Assembly: GCA_029959085.1 (NCBI GenBank)
Contig: JARWIR010000021.1
Coordinates: 23,833,620-23,897,619, forward strand
Reading direction: 5' to 3'
Length of the DNA: 64,000 nucleotides
Source of the DNA: Nemophila menziesii
Taxonomy: Eukaryota > Streptophyta > Magnoliopsida > Boraginales > Hydrophyllaceae
Position 1 is the stretch's first letter; every line of letters starts with the position of its first letter. Made by a program: the position numbers and the translations under genes. Positions 38,030 to 47,114 of this stretch are shown here, in pieces. The notes under the pieces are model-generated. The model ran no database searches, had not been told where the DNA came from, and saw nothing but the letters and a program-made list of their open reading frames with translations.

Positions 38030-39655
38030 TGCACAACTGGTTTTTGATTAACATAATAATTTATCAAAAACTAAAGTTGAAATCATTTTTGAAAAAAAAT
38101 CCTTGGTTCAGAGCTAGAGTATTCGATGTTCATCACTTTATGTATTTTGTTCTACTTATTACCCGTTCACATGCCTTTTTGTTGCAAAGATTTAAATATT
38201 ATGAGTTGAAAATTGTTTTTTCTTTGCTATAATCCATAGCATAAAAGCTAGGAGTGTTTCAATCCTTCTATTGACAATTTTTATATTTCCAGACATGTTT
38301 TATATGAATTTAATTTCAATTATTCTTCACTACAAATTGTTTCATATAAGAAGATTCTACCTGATAAATTTTACCAGCCTGTTTCTCACTACAAAAAAAT
38401 ATTGCATGTTGACCTAAATTTTATTCTGAAGATGGTAAAGTAAAATACTGGAAAAAAGCTATGGTAGATAAGTTTAAAATTATCACCAGATTTAATAATT
38501 GGAAACTGGAGGATGGTTCCAAATATATAAATTTTTAAAAATAAAAAGGTTTTTCGGATCAAGAAAAATTCAAATGAATCTCTTACAAGATAAAAAGTAT
38601 GACATTTAGAAAAAGGCTATTCACAGAAACCCGAAATTGATTATTATGTTACTTTTAGTATTGTGTTGTATTATGAAAAAATAAAATTAATCTCATATAT
38701 TCAATTTCTTGAAAATTGAGATTGGCCAACATGATGTTAAAGACGTATTTCTTTATAGAGAGTTATATGAAACTTCTTATATTTGCCAATATTAAGGATT
38801 TTCTAATTCAGAGAATTTAGATTATGTGTGTAAATTGGAAAAATCTTTTTATGGATTGAAAGAAGCACGTTGTGCATGGTATTATAATGTTTACAATTTC
38901 TTTTTATCTCCTAATTGTAATTCTTACCCAGATGAATCTTTACTTGTAAAACTATATAACGCAAATTTAACAATGTCTTTATTTATATGGTCGATATTAT
39001 TGTCACAGTGATTCTTCTAAAGTTCATATTTCAACATATATTGATCGATTATCTCATGAATTTGAAATAGAATATTTATGATCGCTTCCTTATTTCTTTG
39101 TAATTAAGTTCCACCCTAAATGTAATGGGTTACTTCTTAGTCATAGAAGGTTTTAAATTCAATTTCTCCCCCGATTTCAGTTAGATGGCACAAAACCTGT
39201 AACTACTAAAATGAAAGGACAACCTATTTCTCAAGAACTTTGCAAATTGATGGTTTTTCCTATAAAGTATCCCAAGTCATACGGAGCTCTTTAACCGTTA
39301 TGAATCACACTAACAAATATATCTTTATCCACGATGTTTTTATATCGATATATTCAAAGTGATGATGATAGAGAGTTTATTAATCAACAATTTAATGATC
39401 TATTTAATTTAAATGGTATTGTGAATCTAATATATTGTCCAGACACTCCACAACAAATTAGAGTTGTTGAACGCAAGCATAGCCACATCATTAAGAGTGG
39501 GTTGATGCTCCTCCCACACACTAAGCTACCAAATATTTTTTGAATTATACTTTTTCTAAGAATGAATTTTTTATTAACATAATACTAAATCAAAAACTAA
39601 AGTTGAAATCACTTTTGGATAAAAAATAAATCCTTGCTCAAAGCTATAGTATTCA
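38030..39655 (+). pseudogene. copia relic 2 (IN-end, RT, then IN core)
   Basis: A second copia relic inside segment copy 1. The integrase C-terminal region (about 38030-38280) is followed by RT. The open stretch 38826-39011 contains MCKLEKSFYGLKEARCAWYY, a diverged form of the RT region around the YGLKQAPRAW block, and the RT end lies at about 39050-39300. At about 39345 the sequence jumps to an integrase core, with a DREF motif and CPDTPQQIRVVERKH (39430-39480). It then continues to an integrase end that is interrupted by the LINE at 39656 and resumes at 46890. Integrase following RT is the reverse of copia order, so this is a junction between two tandem copia copies. All frames are broken. 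Confidence 0.72.
39641..39655 (+). repeat. LINE target-site duplication, left copy
   Basis: AAGCTATAGTATTCA is repeated exactly at 46875-46889, directly after the poly-A tail. Up to one more A could be counted on the left. Confidence 0.95.
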
Positions 39656-39803
39656 CACCTTTTTTAGGTGCGATAGAGGCGAAATAGGGTACGACTAGGG
39701 TTTCTGATTTTTTCATCTCTTCTTCTTCAATCTACAACGGTGCTCTTGGTTCTATTCAATCTATTGGCTATTACATCAAGTTCCGACTTCGATTAAGTAC
39801 ACG
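39656..39803 (+). promoter_or_regulatory. LINE 5' UTR with terminal hairpin
   Basis: The element starts with CACCTTTTTTAGGTG, a perfect 5-bp stem with a five-T loop. A pyrimidine-rich leader follows (TTTCATCTCTTCTTCTTCAA near 39711). The leader has no ATG before 39804 in the frame of the first ORF. Confidence 0.6.
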
Positions 39804-40910
39804 ATGGGGCTATCTACGGATGGTCTACGGCGAATTCGAAGAGCTTCACTCCTACGCTTTGAAGGTCTTATGGATACACTCACACCTTTACTTTCTGCTC
39901 ATTCAGATCCACAAACGGCGTTCAACTTGATGAATACCTTACTATTCCGGGTACCTTTAGATCTGGCTAGCATACCTTTCGCTTTTTACATTTCTTCTAT
40001 TTTGGTATTTGGGGTTTTGGTGGTAGCGGATTTAGAACAGGTCAAGGGATTGGAAAGAAGACTTTTTTGGGTATGGAAGTTTTTTGAGAACGAGATGGAT
40101 AAGGGTTTGTGTAGTTGGCGGACTGATGGCGGGGCTTTTCAACGGCGTCTAGGTAGCGAAAAGATGGTTAGAATCCTCTTGACGAGGAGGTACTCGACGG
40201 GGATGTTGGATAGTACCGTCAACGAGCTTTGCTCCGATCATCGGGAAACGGTTACACGGAGGATCACAGAGATGAACAAAGAATACTGCGGGTTTAAATT
40301 GAATCTTTGGTTGAGGAGGACCATTATGAAATGGGGTGGTTCTGATTCTACCTTGTGCGAATTGGTTAATCTCTCCATTGGTAAGGCGAAACTAGTTGGT
40401 CAGCACTCTCAACCTTGGCTCGCTAGAGGAGGTGGAGATACGGTGGTCAACGAGGAGAAGGACTGTGAGAGGCTAATACAAAAGGGCTATATGAGATTGG
40501 GCCTGGTGAATGCTATGGAATATATATGGGGCTTAATTGAATGGGTTATGATCTCGATTGGTGTGGGCCAGGACTTTAATTGGAAGATGTTAGTGGTATG
40601 GGCTTACGAGGATAACAAGGAGATTAGGTGGCAAGCATGCAAGGTTAGACTCAGGTTTAATGATGATAAGTTGGGATTTACTAGGAGAGTATATCGGTTT
40701 ACATGGCTTAGTGGGACACGCGTGAAAATAAAACCAAAGGCAAACCAGATTTATTACACGGTTTTAGTCCAACTGGCTCTCCTCGAGATTCCCAATCACC
40801 GCTTCATTTCCATGGTCCAACATTTAGTATATAAGGTAACGACGTTCGTCATTCTCATTTTTTACTTACATTCTAATACTACTAATCTTTTCTTCTCTTG
40901 TTCTCTTTGA
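39804..40910 (+). CDS. LINE upstream ORF of unknown function (368 aa)
   Basis: ATG at 39804 has A at -3 and G at +4, a favourable plant context. The frame is already open from 39708 but has no earlier ATG. The product is 368 residues, basic overall. It has a hydrophobic stretch at about residues 54-76 (SIPFAFYISSILVFGVLVVA) and a second hydrophobic segment near the C-terminus (about 345-358). Tryptophan-rich segments (KLNLWLRRTIMKW, VVWAYEDNKEIRW) lie between. It stops 57 bases before the ORF1 ATG on the same strand. Typical plant L1 elements are described with two ORFs, and I recognise no domain here. It could be an extra retrotransposon protein, a remnant of a captured gene, or an ORF preserved by chance. 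The length makes chance the least likely. Confidence 0.7.
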   Translation: MGLSTDGLRRIRRASLLRFEGLMDTLTPLLSAHSDPQTAFNLMNTLLFRVPLDLASIPFAFYISSILVFGVLVVADLEQVKGLERRLFWVWKFFENEMDKGLCSWRTDGGAFQRRLGSEKMVRILLTRRYSTGMLDSTVNELCSDHRETVTRRITEMNKEYCGFKLNLWLRRTIMKWGGSDSTLCELVNLSIGKAKLVGQHSQPWLARGGGDTVVNEEKDCERLIQKGYMRLGLVNAMEYIWGLIEWVMISIGVGQDFNWKMLVVWAYEDNKEIRWQACKVRLRFNDDKLGFTRRVYRFTWLSGTRVKIKPKANQIYYTVLVQLALLEIPNHRFISMVQHLVYKVTTFVILIFYLHSNTTNLFFSCSL

Positions 40911-40967
40911 ACTATCTATATTCTGGTTTTTTACTTTTCTTATTTGCGCTGGTACGTTATTTCCTTA

Positions 40968-42716
40968 ATGGCTACACACTCACGTCATGCTTTACCGGTA
41001 ACCTTCCTTGACCCAATGGAAGAGGAGGAGATTGGGGTTATCGAACTTGACATCAAAGTAAGGAGAGTGGAAAATCTCGACAAAGGGCGAGTTCTTATGG
41101 TTCGTATCATGGGGGATGAACGAGTTAATCTTGCTGGGTTTCGCCGTTGGATTTTCGATAGGTGGCATGTTCGAGGTAACGTGATTGTATCTGAGGTTAG
41201 CAATAATTTCTTCAAGCTTGAAATTGATGATCAACGCGAGCGAGACAGACTTTGGGCTCTTAGACCAGGTAATATGATTGGTTTTCATGCTGGCTTTACG
41301 AAAGGTAGTGGTATGTTTAATGGTACTTTTACTACTTCTAATTATTCTGCTGCCTGGATCCAAGTGGGAGGGTTAGCGCATGTTCAGAACACTATTAAGA
41401 CTATTAGGAAAATCACTAGGACCTTTACGGATTTGGAAGAAATTGATTTTCCAGAGGATGATAATGCTATAGTCCCTATTCTTAGGTTTAGGGCTGCCTT
41501 TCGTGTGATTGACCCACTCCCTCCTGGTGTTTATCTTCGGCAGGAGGATGGTGTGGCGTGGGTTACCTTTAAATATGAAAATGTTGGACTATTTTGTTTT
41601 GAATATGGAAAGCTAGGTCACAAAAGAGATAACTGCGATGACCCCATTGATAAAGACGGTATTTCTTCGGTGAAGCTTAGGTTGATAACATGGAATATGG
41701 AGAACGTTATTAAAGATACTCTTAGACATCCTTTGTATGGTATTAGACGTCGAGTGGGGGATAATTTCACCTCCCATGGTCAAGTTTTTCATTGGGATCG
41801 TGATAATGATGGTGCTCCTTCTAACCAACAGGGTGAGAGAGCGAGGGAGGAGCGCTCTAAAAGAAGGAATGACAGGGACAACTCGAACCGCCGTGAAGAG
41901 ACTGATGAGACTTCTGAAACTCGTGGAGATGTTGATATGGAAGGAGATACTAGGGGCAGAACTAGAAATGGGTTGGATGAAGTCATTGGGGAAGCTGTTA
42001 GGAGAGGTAACTTTACTCAACAAGCGGTTCGCACGGTGTTTATTAGTGATGATGAACAGGAGCAGAAGAGTAAGTCAGAAGAAAACAACAGGAAATCCAA
42101 GGACACATCAAACAAATCTACATATCAGAACCTGACATCCAATACTGAAACAACTGAATCTGAGGAGGATAGTACTGCTAGGTTCAAACTTGGAAGTAAC
42201 TCTGCAGCTAAGAAAAGGAGAATGGTGTATAAAAGACAATTTTCAACTCAAAATAAAAGGCAAAAGACTCAGTCTAATATTTATAGTGTTGAAGGAACCA
42301 AATTAAGACAGTTAACTTTGGAAGAAAGGTTAGAACTTAGTGAGGCGATTGTGAATGCTACACCAGAAAGGGCACAAGATGGAAACAAGGCGAAAGGTAC
42401 TAAGGACCTGAGTAACAGTGATTTTGCAAAGTTATATGGGGTGAAAAATGGTGACACAGAAACTGAACAAGACGAGGATAAGACACCTGAGATAGAGGGG
42501 GGTACTGTGGCTAAAGTTGGATTAGGAGATGGAGCTAGGTTTACTGCTAGAGAATTAAATGTTGGTGGCGCGGGACCTGCTATGGAGAGTGGATTGGAGG
42601 AGGTTATGACTAAGGCTCGTGGAAGAGGAGGCGCTAGGGTTCGTGGTAGGCCTAGGCGAGGAGGAAGAGGAAGACGAGGTAGCAGCCACCCGGAGATGGC
42701 TGCGAACCCAGAATGA
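40968..42716 (+). CDS. LINE ORF1: DUF4283 / zinc-knuckle RNA-binding protein
   Basis: I choose ATG at 40968; the open frame extends upstream only through a TTG codon. The product is about 582 residues. The N-terminal part (about residues 60-170, from VNLAGFRRWIFDRWHVRG to AWIQVGGL) is the DUF4283-like domain of plant LINE ORF1. A CCHC_4-type knuckle follows (41595-41636). It reads C-x2-Y-x4-H-x4-C, so the second cysteine is tyrosine. The middle is charged and arginine/aspartate-rich (from about residue 270). A basic glycine/arginine-rich tail (RGRGGARVRGRPRRGGRGRR) is likely to bind nucleic acid. ORF1 proteins coat LINE RNA in ribonucleoprotein particles. The stop overlaps the ORF2 start as ATGA. 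Confidence 0.92.
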   Translation: MATHSRHALPVTFLDPMEEEEIGVIELDIKVRRVENLDKGRVLMVRIMGDERVNLAGFRRWIFDRWHVRGNVIVSEVSNNFFKLEIDDQRERDRLWALRPGNMIGFHAGFTKGSGMFNGTFTTSNYSAAWIQVGGLAHVQNTIKTIRKITRTFTDLEEIDFPEDDNAIVPILRFRAAFRVIDPLPPGVYLRQEDGVAWVTFKYENVGLFCFEYGKLGHKRDNCDDPIDKDGISSVKLRLITWNMENVIKDTLRHPLYGIRRRVGDNFTSHGQVFHWDRDNDGAPSNQQGERAREERSKRRNDRDNSNRREETDETSETRGDVDMEGDTRGRTRNGLDEVIGEAVRRGNFTQQAVRTVFISDDEQEQKSKSEENNRKSKDTSNKSTYQNLTSNTETTESEEDSTARFKLGSNSAAKKRRMVYKRQFSTQNKRQKTQSNIYSVEGTKLRQLTLEERLELSEAIVNATPERAQDGNKAKGTKDLSNSDFAKLYGVKNGDTETEQDEDKTPEIEGGTVAKVGLGDGARFTARELNVGGAGPAMESGLEEVMTKARGRGGARVRGRPRRGGRGRRGSSHPEMAANPE

Positions 42717-44053
42717 TTGCTATGTTTTGGAACTGTCAAGGGATTAGGGCACCCTGGACAGTCCAGGTTTTGAAAGCCATGGTTGGGGAGTATAAACCAA
42801 CTGTGGCATGTTATTGTGAAACTATGCTAATGGATTCTGATGCTAAACTGTTTGTTAGGAACTTAAATTTTGACAATTATTTTGTGGTGAACCCCCAGGG
42901 CAGTTTGAATCACTCTGGGGGGTTTTTGTTGATGTGGGACTCGAAAGTCTCAGTTTGTATTTTGGACTCTTGCCCCTACTATATTACTGCTAGTATTAAT
43001 GATAGTTTGAATTCGTATTATTATGTTTTTGTCCATACTCCTAATGTTTATCTTGAACGGCAAGTTGTGTACAACACAATTACAGAGTGGAGATCACGGC
43101 ACGCAGGACCAATTATTTTAATGGGGGACTTAAATGATATTTCAAATAGCAACCAAAGACTCAGTACCTCTCCACCTAATCAACAATATATTTTAAACTT
43201 TAATCTTTTTATTTCTAACAATATGTTAACTGAAGTTCATAACTATGGTAGTTTCTTTACTTGGACTAACAGACAGGATGAGTTGAATGTTGTCAAATCC
43301 AAAATTGATAAGGTGTTCGCAACTACAGAATGGCTTGATGAATTCCCTAATTCTACAGTGTACATCCCACCTGCTGTGGGATCTGACCACTCTCCCATTA
43401 TTCTGCTACCCCATGGCAAAGGGAAAAGACATATAAGATACTTTCGATTTGAATCAAACTGGTACCTTCACCCCCAGTGTAGGGAGATTGTGGATAATAC
43501 TTGGAACACTCCTGTGGACAACTCTGCTCTCCAAGTGATCATTCATAAAAGAAAGGCTACTTCCAACGCCTTGGCAACTTGGGGAAAACTCGCATTCCCT
43601 AATAACAAGACTAAGATCAAAGAATTAGAAAGACAATTAATTAATGCTACTAACGCGCCCTATTCCCCTCAACAACAAGGGGAGGAAATTTTAATCCGAG
43701 AACAACTCTTAATGTACTGGAAAAGAGAGGAGATTTATTGGTCCGACAGAGCTAGAGACCAGTGGATTCATTTTGGCGATAAAAACACGAAATACTTTTT
43801 TGCACTTACAGCTCAAAGGCGTAATTGTAACCGAATTGCAGGAATCCAGAACCCAGACGGGGAATGGATCCAAAAGGAGGACGAAATAAAAAATCTATTT
43901 AATACCTTTTACTCTAATCTTTTACATGAACAGGACCCAACAGATCTTACTGAAGCATTACGAGATATTCTTCCTAAGGTGACAACTGAAATGAATGATA
44001 CTTTGACTAAAACCCAGATGAAAATGAAATCAGAAAAGCTGCCTTTGATATGA
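42713..44053 (+). CDS. LINE ORF2, first part: apurinic-type endonuclease
   Basis: Starts at ATG 42713 within the ORF1 stop (ATGA overlap). The exonuclease/endonuclease/phosphatase fold is complete. N7 is in WNCQG, E36 in YCET, D139 and N141 in MGDLND, D199 in SKIDKVF, and S-D-H is at 224-226 in GSDHSPI. This enzyme nicks target DNA to prime reverse transcription. The linker after the domain contains an IYWSDRARDQWIHFGDKNTKYF region typical of plant LINE ORF2. The frame is lost between about 44010 and 44050: a net shift of one frame moves the RT into the next ORF. The terminal residues KLPLI are out-of-frame sequence. Confidence 0.93.
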   Translation: MIAMFWNCQGIRAPWTVQVLKAMVGEYKPTVACYCETMLMDSDAKLFVRNLNFDNYFVVNPQGSLNHSGGFLLMWDSKVSVCILDSCPYYITASINDSLNSYYYVFVHTPNVYLERQVVYNTITEWRSRHAGPIILMGDLNDISNSNQRLSTSPPNQQYILNFNLFISNNMLTEVHNYGSFFTWTNRQDELNVVKSKIDKVFATTEWLDEFPNSTVYIPPAVGSDHSPIILLPHGKGKRHIRYFRFESNWYLHPQCREIVDNTWNTPVDNSALQVIIHKRKATSNALATWGKLAFPNNKTKIKELERQLINATNAPYSPQQQGEEILIREQLLMYWKREEIYWSDRARDQWIHFGDKNTKYFFALTAQRRNCNRIAGIQNPDGEWIQKEDEIKNLFNTFYSNLLHEQDPTDLTEALRDILPKVTTEMNDTLTKTQMKMKSEKLPLI

Positions 44054-46830
44054 GCCCGAATAAAGCTCCAGGCCCTGATGGCCTAAACGGTAAATTCTTT
44101 CAAGAATATTGGGACATTATTGGCCCTGATGTGGTTGACCTTGTTATTGACTTCTTTACCAATAATACACCGCTAACACTTTTAAATGAAACACTTATTA
44201 CCTTAATACCTAAAGGAGACTGTCAGACAGGGGTGGGTGACTATCGCCCAATATCATGCGTGAACTTCGTGTATAAGGTAATTGCTAAGATATTGGCTAA
44301 TAGGCTACAAGTGCTAATTAACGATATTACTTCTCCTACCCAATCCGCTTTTATTAAAGGACGGGCAATTCAGGAAAATATCCTCATTGCTCAAGAAGTT
44401 TCCTTCTTTATGAAACGAAAACTAAAGAACAAAGCTAACTTTGCGGCCATTAAACTCGATATGGCGAAGGTTTATGATCAGGTTAGGTGGGAATTTCTTC
44501 AGCTCTTACTTGAGAAATTGGGATTTGCACCCAAATGGGTACAATGGATCTGGAACTGTATATCCACGGTTACCTTTCAAATTAATATTAATGGAGAACG
44601 CCAACCTCCCTTCAAACCTGGCCAAGGAATACGCCAAGGAGACCCTCTATCACCCCTGTTATTTGCTTTACTTACTGAATCACTTATCACTCTCTTGGAA
44701 ACTAAAGTTGAACAGGGAAGGATTACCGGAATCCAGATAACACGGAATTGCCCGACTATTTCTCATCTTCTTTTTGCAGATGATTCTCTATTTTTTATCT
44801 CTTTAGATGGGGAGGACTTGCAGGAATTTCAGGAATGCATTGAGACGTACTGCCGGTGTTCAGGACAGAAAATCAACTACCACAAATCTTCAATATGTTT
44901 CAGTTCACAAACCCCTGAAGATCTACGTCAACAAGTGGTTGCAACTCTACACATTACTGAATCTAGGGATTTGGGTAAATATCTTGGTATTCCACTTTGT
45001 CACAAGCGATCACGCATGGAAACTTTGAACTGGATAGTGGAGCGGGTTTTTAACAAAGCACAAGGATGGATTGCTAAACTCCTTTCGGAAGGGGGCAAAG
45101 AAATTCTTATCAAGGCCGTTTTGCAGGCTATTCCTTGTTATGCTATGTCTATTTTCTCTTTTCCTATTGGATTTTGCAGGAAACTTTCATCTATCATTGC
45201 TAGATTCTGGTGGAACTCTTTAGAAAAAAGGAAAGCTCATTGGTTGGAATGGGAAAAGATGACTGTTGCTAAAGTGGTAGGGGGAATGGGTTTTAGAGAC
45301 CTTAAAAGGGTTAACAGGGCACTCCTAGCTGCTCAGGCCTGGAGAATCCTTTGTAACCCGAATCTTCTGGTCTCTAAAGTGTTAAAAGGGATTTATTTCC
45401 CGAACGGGACTTTTTTGGCCATCAAATTGAGACAAAGTCGAACGTGGTCATGGGCTAGCTTGATTGAAGGAAGAGACTTTCTCGTGGAGCATGGCCACAT
45501 ACAGATTGGAAACGAAGAATCTACCAACATCTGGAAACACAAATGGTTACCGTCAGGTATCATTAGAGATCATCCAATTGCTACTAACCTTGAAACGGTC
45601 AATCAACTGATGACAACTCAGGGGAATGGTTGGGACTGGGCAGTGATTGATAGCACCCTCCCCCAGCCTGTCCATGGGGAGGTTGCTAGGATTCCCCTCC
45701 TTGAACCGGAAGGTCAAGATATGTTTATTTGGCCTTTTACAAAATCTGGTACATATACTACGAAATCAGGGTACAAATTATTATCCCAAATTGCGATGAA
45801 TGGAACGGCACAAACCTTACTTCAAGCGGAACTTAATAACCCGAAACTGTGGAATAAAATTTGGAAATCTAATGTTCCTAACAAAGTTAGATCCTTTAAC
45901 TGGAAGGCGTGCAGGAATTTACTACCTACTAAGCAGAATCTTTACAAAAGGCATTGTAGCGATAGCAAATACTGCATCTGGTGCGAAAACATGACGGATA
46001 CGGTGGTACATATGCTTTTATCTTGTAATTTTGCAAAACAGGTCTGGGCCGGTATAGCGGTACAGGTACGGATACCAGAGGATGATCCTGATTCTATTGG
46101 AGACTGGCTAACCAAGATCTGTGACTCGATGGACAACTCTATCTGGGAGGAGAACGTTTTAGCTGCATGTTTACAACTGACACTTTGGAACATCTGGAAA
46201 GCCAAAATGAAAATGCTCCATGAGCAACTCAATATTCATCCACACCAGGTTGTGCGTACTATACACGCAGCAATGAAAGACCTGTTTGGGGCCACTTGGG
46301 ACTTTCAACCATCTCCAGCACCCCCTGTTACCAGGATACCGGCTATCAATCCTTTGACTGACACTGATTTGAACAATACTATCTTTATCTACACATGTGA
46401 TGCGTCATTTATTTCAGCTGATCAACCTAGTGGTATTGGGATTGTTCAGCGGAATACTATTACCGGACAACACATTACGTTCTCGAGATCAATCTGGACA
46501 GATTCAGCGGCAGAGGGGGAAGCTTTAGCAGTTCTGGAAGCTTCTAAACTTTCCCTGGCCCACCCTGGTGTAGAGACCGTCATCTGTTCAGACAACCTTG
46601 ATTTTGTTCAAGGTCTCAAGTCGTTGTCAGCTGCATGGTGGAAAGTCCGGCCTTTCGTCACGCGGATTCATAAGATGGTTGAGGATCATGGAGCCCTTCG
46701 CTTCAAGCATCTTCCGCGTAGATGGAATGGTCTGGCCGACCGAGCCGCGCGTTTAGCTAGGCAATCGGCGCCGACGCACCTGAACCCCCTGGATCTGGGG
46801 GCTGCTTTTACGAGACTAGGGATCGGCTAA
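44050..46830 (+). CDS. LINE ORF2, second part: RT, zf-RVT and RNase H
   Basis: Continues ORF2 after the frameshift. KAPGPDG is at residues 5-11, LIPKGD at 52-57, DYRPISC at 64-70 and QSAFIKGRAIQE at 98-109. KLDMAKVYDQV is at 135-145, with the catalytic D137. GIRQGDPLSPLLF is at 193-205, and LLFADD at 240-245 holds the catalytic aspartates. A zf-RVT region follows (KIWKSNVPNKVRSFNWKAC about 605-623, C-x2-C about 641-644). A C-terminal RNase H has D784 (TCDAS), E824 (AEGEA), D848 (CSDN) and D897 (LADRAA), so all four catalytic acids are present. RNase H of this kind is a known acquisition of plant L1-like LINEs. The ATG at 44050 is internal to the original ORF2 and probably not a native start. 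Confidence 0.95.
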   Translation: MSPNKAPGPDGLNGKFFQEYWDIIGPDVVDLVIDFFTNNTPLTLLNETLITLIPKGDCQTGVGDYRPISCVNFVYKVIAKILANRLQVLINDITSPTQSAFIKGRAIQENILIAQEVSFFMKRKLKNKANFAAIKLDMAKVYDQVRWEFLQLLLEKLGFAPKWVQWIWNCISTVTFQININGERQPPFKPGQGIRQGDPLSPLLFALLTESLITLLETKVEQGRITGIQITRNCPTISHLLFADDSLFFISLDGEDLQEFQECIETYCRCSGQKINYHKSSICFSSQTPEDLRQQVVATLHITESRDLGKYLGIPLCHKRSRMETLNWIVERVFNKAQGWIAKLLSEGGKEILIKAVLQAIPCYAMSIFSFPIGFCRKLSSIIARFWWNSLEKRKAHWLEWEKMTVAKVVGGMGFRDLKRVNRALLAAQAWRILCNPNLLVSKVLKGIYFPNGTFLAIKLRQSRTWSWASLIEGRDFLVEHGHIQIGNEESTNIWKHKWLPSGIIRDHPIATNLETVNQLMTTQGNGWDWAVIDSTLPQPVHGEVARIPLLEPEGQDMFIWPFTKSGTYTTKSGYKLLSQIAMNGTAQTLLQAELNNPKLWNKIWKSNVPNKVRSFNWKACRNLLPTKQNLYKRHCSDSKYCIWCENMTDTVVHMLLSCNFAKQVWAGIAVQVRIPEDDPDSIGDWLTKICDSMDNSIWEENVLAACLQLTLWNIWKAKMKMLHEQLNIHPHQVVRTIHAAMKDLFGATWDFQPSPAPPVTRIPAINPLTDTDLNNTIFIYTCDASFISADQPSGIGIVQRNTITGQHITFSRSIWTDSAAEGEALAVLEASKLSLAHPGVETVICSDNLDFVQGLKSLSAAWWKVRPFVTRIHKMVEDHGALRFKHLPRRWNGLADRAARLARQSAPTHLNPLDLGAAFTRLGIG

Positions 46831-46876
46831 TTTACACTTTTACCCTGTTTTGTATGCTTGACCAAAAAAAAAAAAA
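46831..46876 (+). terminator. LINE 3' UTR and poly-A tail
   Basis: A very short 3' UTR of about 33 bases ends TGTATGCTTGACC, followed by 13 A residues (46864-46876). The last ones overlap the target duplication. Typical of target-primed reverse transcription. Confidence 0.9.
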
Positions 46877-46889
46877 GCTATAGTATTCA
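46875..46889 (+). repeat. LINE target-site duplication, right copy
   Basis: AAGCTATAGTATTCA is identical to 39641-39655. The interrupted copia relic resumes immediately after it. Confidence 0.95.
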
Positions 46890-47050
46890 ACATTCCTTAC
46901 TTTATGTCTTTGTTTCCTCTATTACCAGTTCCTATGGCATATTGGTTGCAAAAAAATTGGATATTAATAGTTGAAATATGATTCTTTTCTTGGCTACAAT
47001 TTATCGCATAAATTTTTATAAATGCTCTAGTTAAATATAAATTTTTATAA
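46890..47050 (+). pseudogene. continuation of copia relic 2 and start of segment copy 2
   Basis: Integrase-end sequence continues from 39655 (phrase CATTCCTTACTTTATGTCT). It runs to a breakpoint at about 47010, where it joins the sequence equivalent to 34255 in copy 1. About 1.7 kb of copia RT is therefore deleted here. Confidence 0.7.
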
Positions 47051-47114
47051 ATGCTCTATATTTAATTTAAATTTTATTACAAATTATAAATAGTACTAAT
47101 CATAATAAAAATTA

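Larger units (their letters stand above)
39656..46874 (+). mobile_element. full-length L1-type LINE retrotransposon (about 7.2 kb)
   Basis: The element is bounded by a 15-bp target duplication and ends in a 13-base A run. It contains a 5' UTR, an extra 368-codon ORF, ORF1 (DUF4283 type with zinc knuckle) and ORF2 (endonuclease, RT, zf-RVT, RNase H). The base composition is clearly richer in GC than its flanks. The empty site is preserved in the next tandem copy (52398-52412, AATCTAGAGTATTCA), which proves insertion into pre-existing duplicated sequence. Only one frameshift in ORF2 and one substituted zinc-knuckle cysteine are obvious defects, so it is fairly young. Confidence 0.96.

Noticed and set aside
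40944..40967. TTG-initiated extension of LINE ORF1
   Set aside because: The first ATG is at 40968. TTG initiation is not expected, and the extra residues show no domain.
41613..42023. Minus-strand frames within LINE ORF1 (also 42281-42739 and 40985-41363)
   Set aside because: Serine/proline-rich shadows of the arginine/glutamate-rich ORF1; no independent signal.
41737..42135. 132-codon plus-strand frame overlapping ORF1
   Set aside because: Overlaps the genuine ORF1 in another frame and has low-complexity composition.
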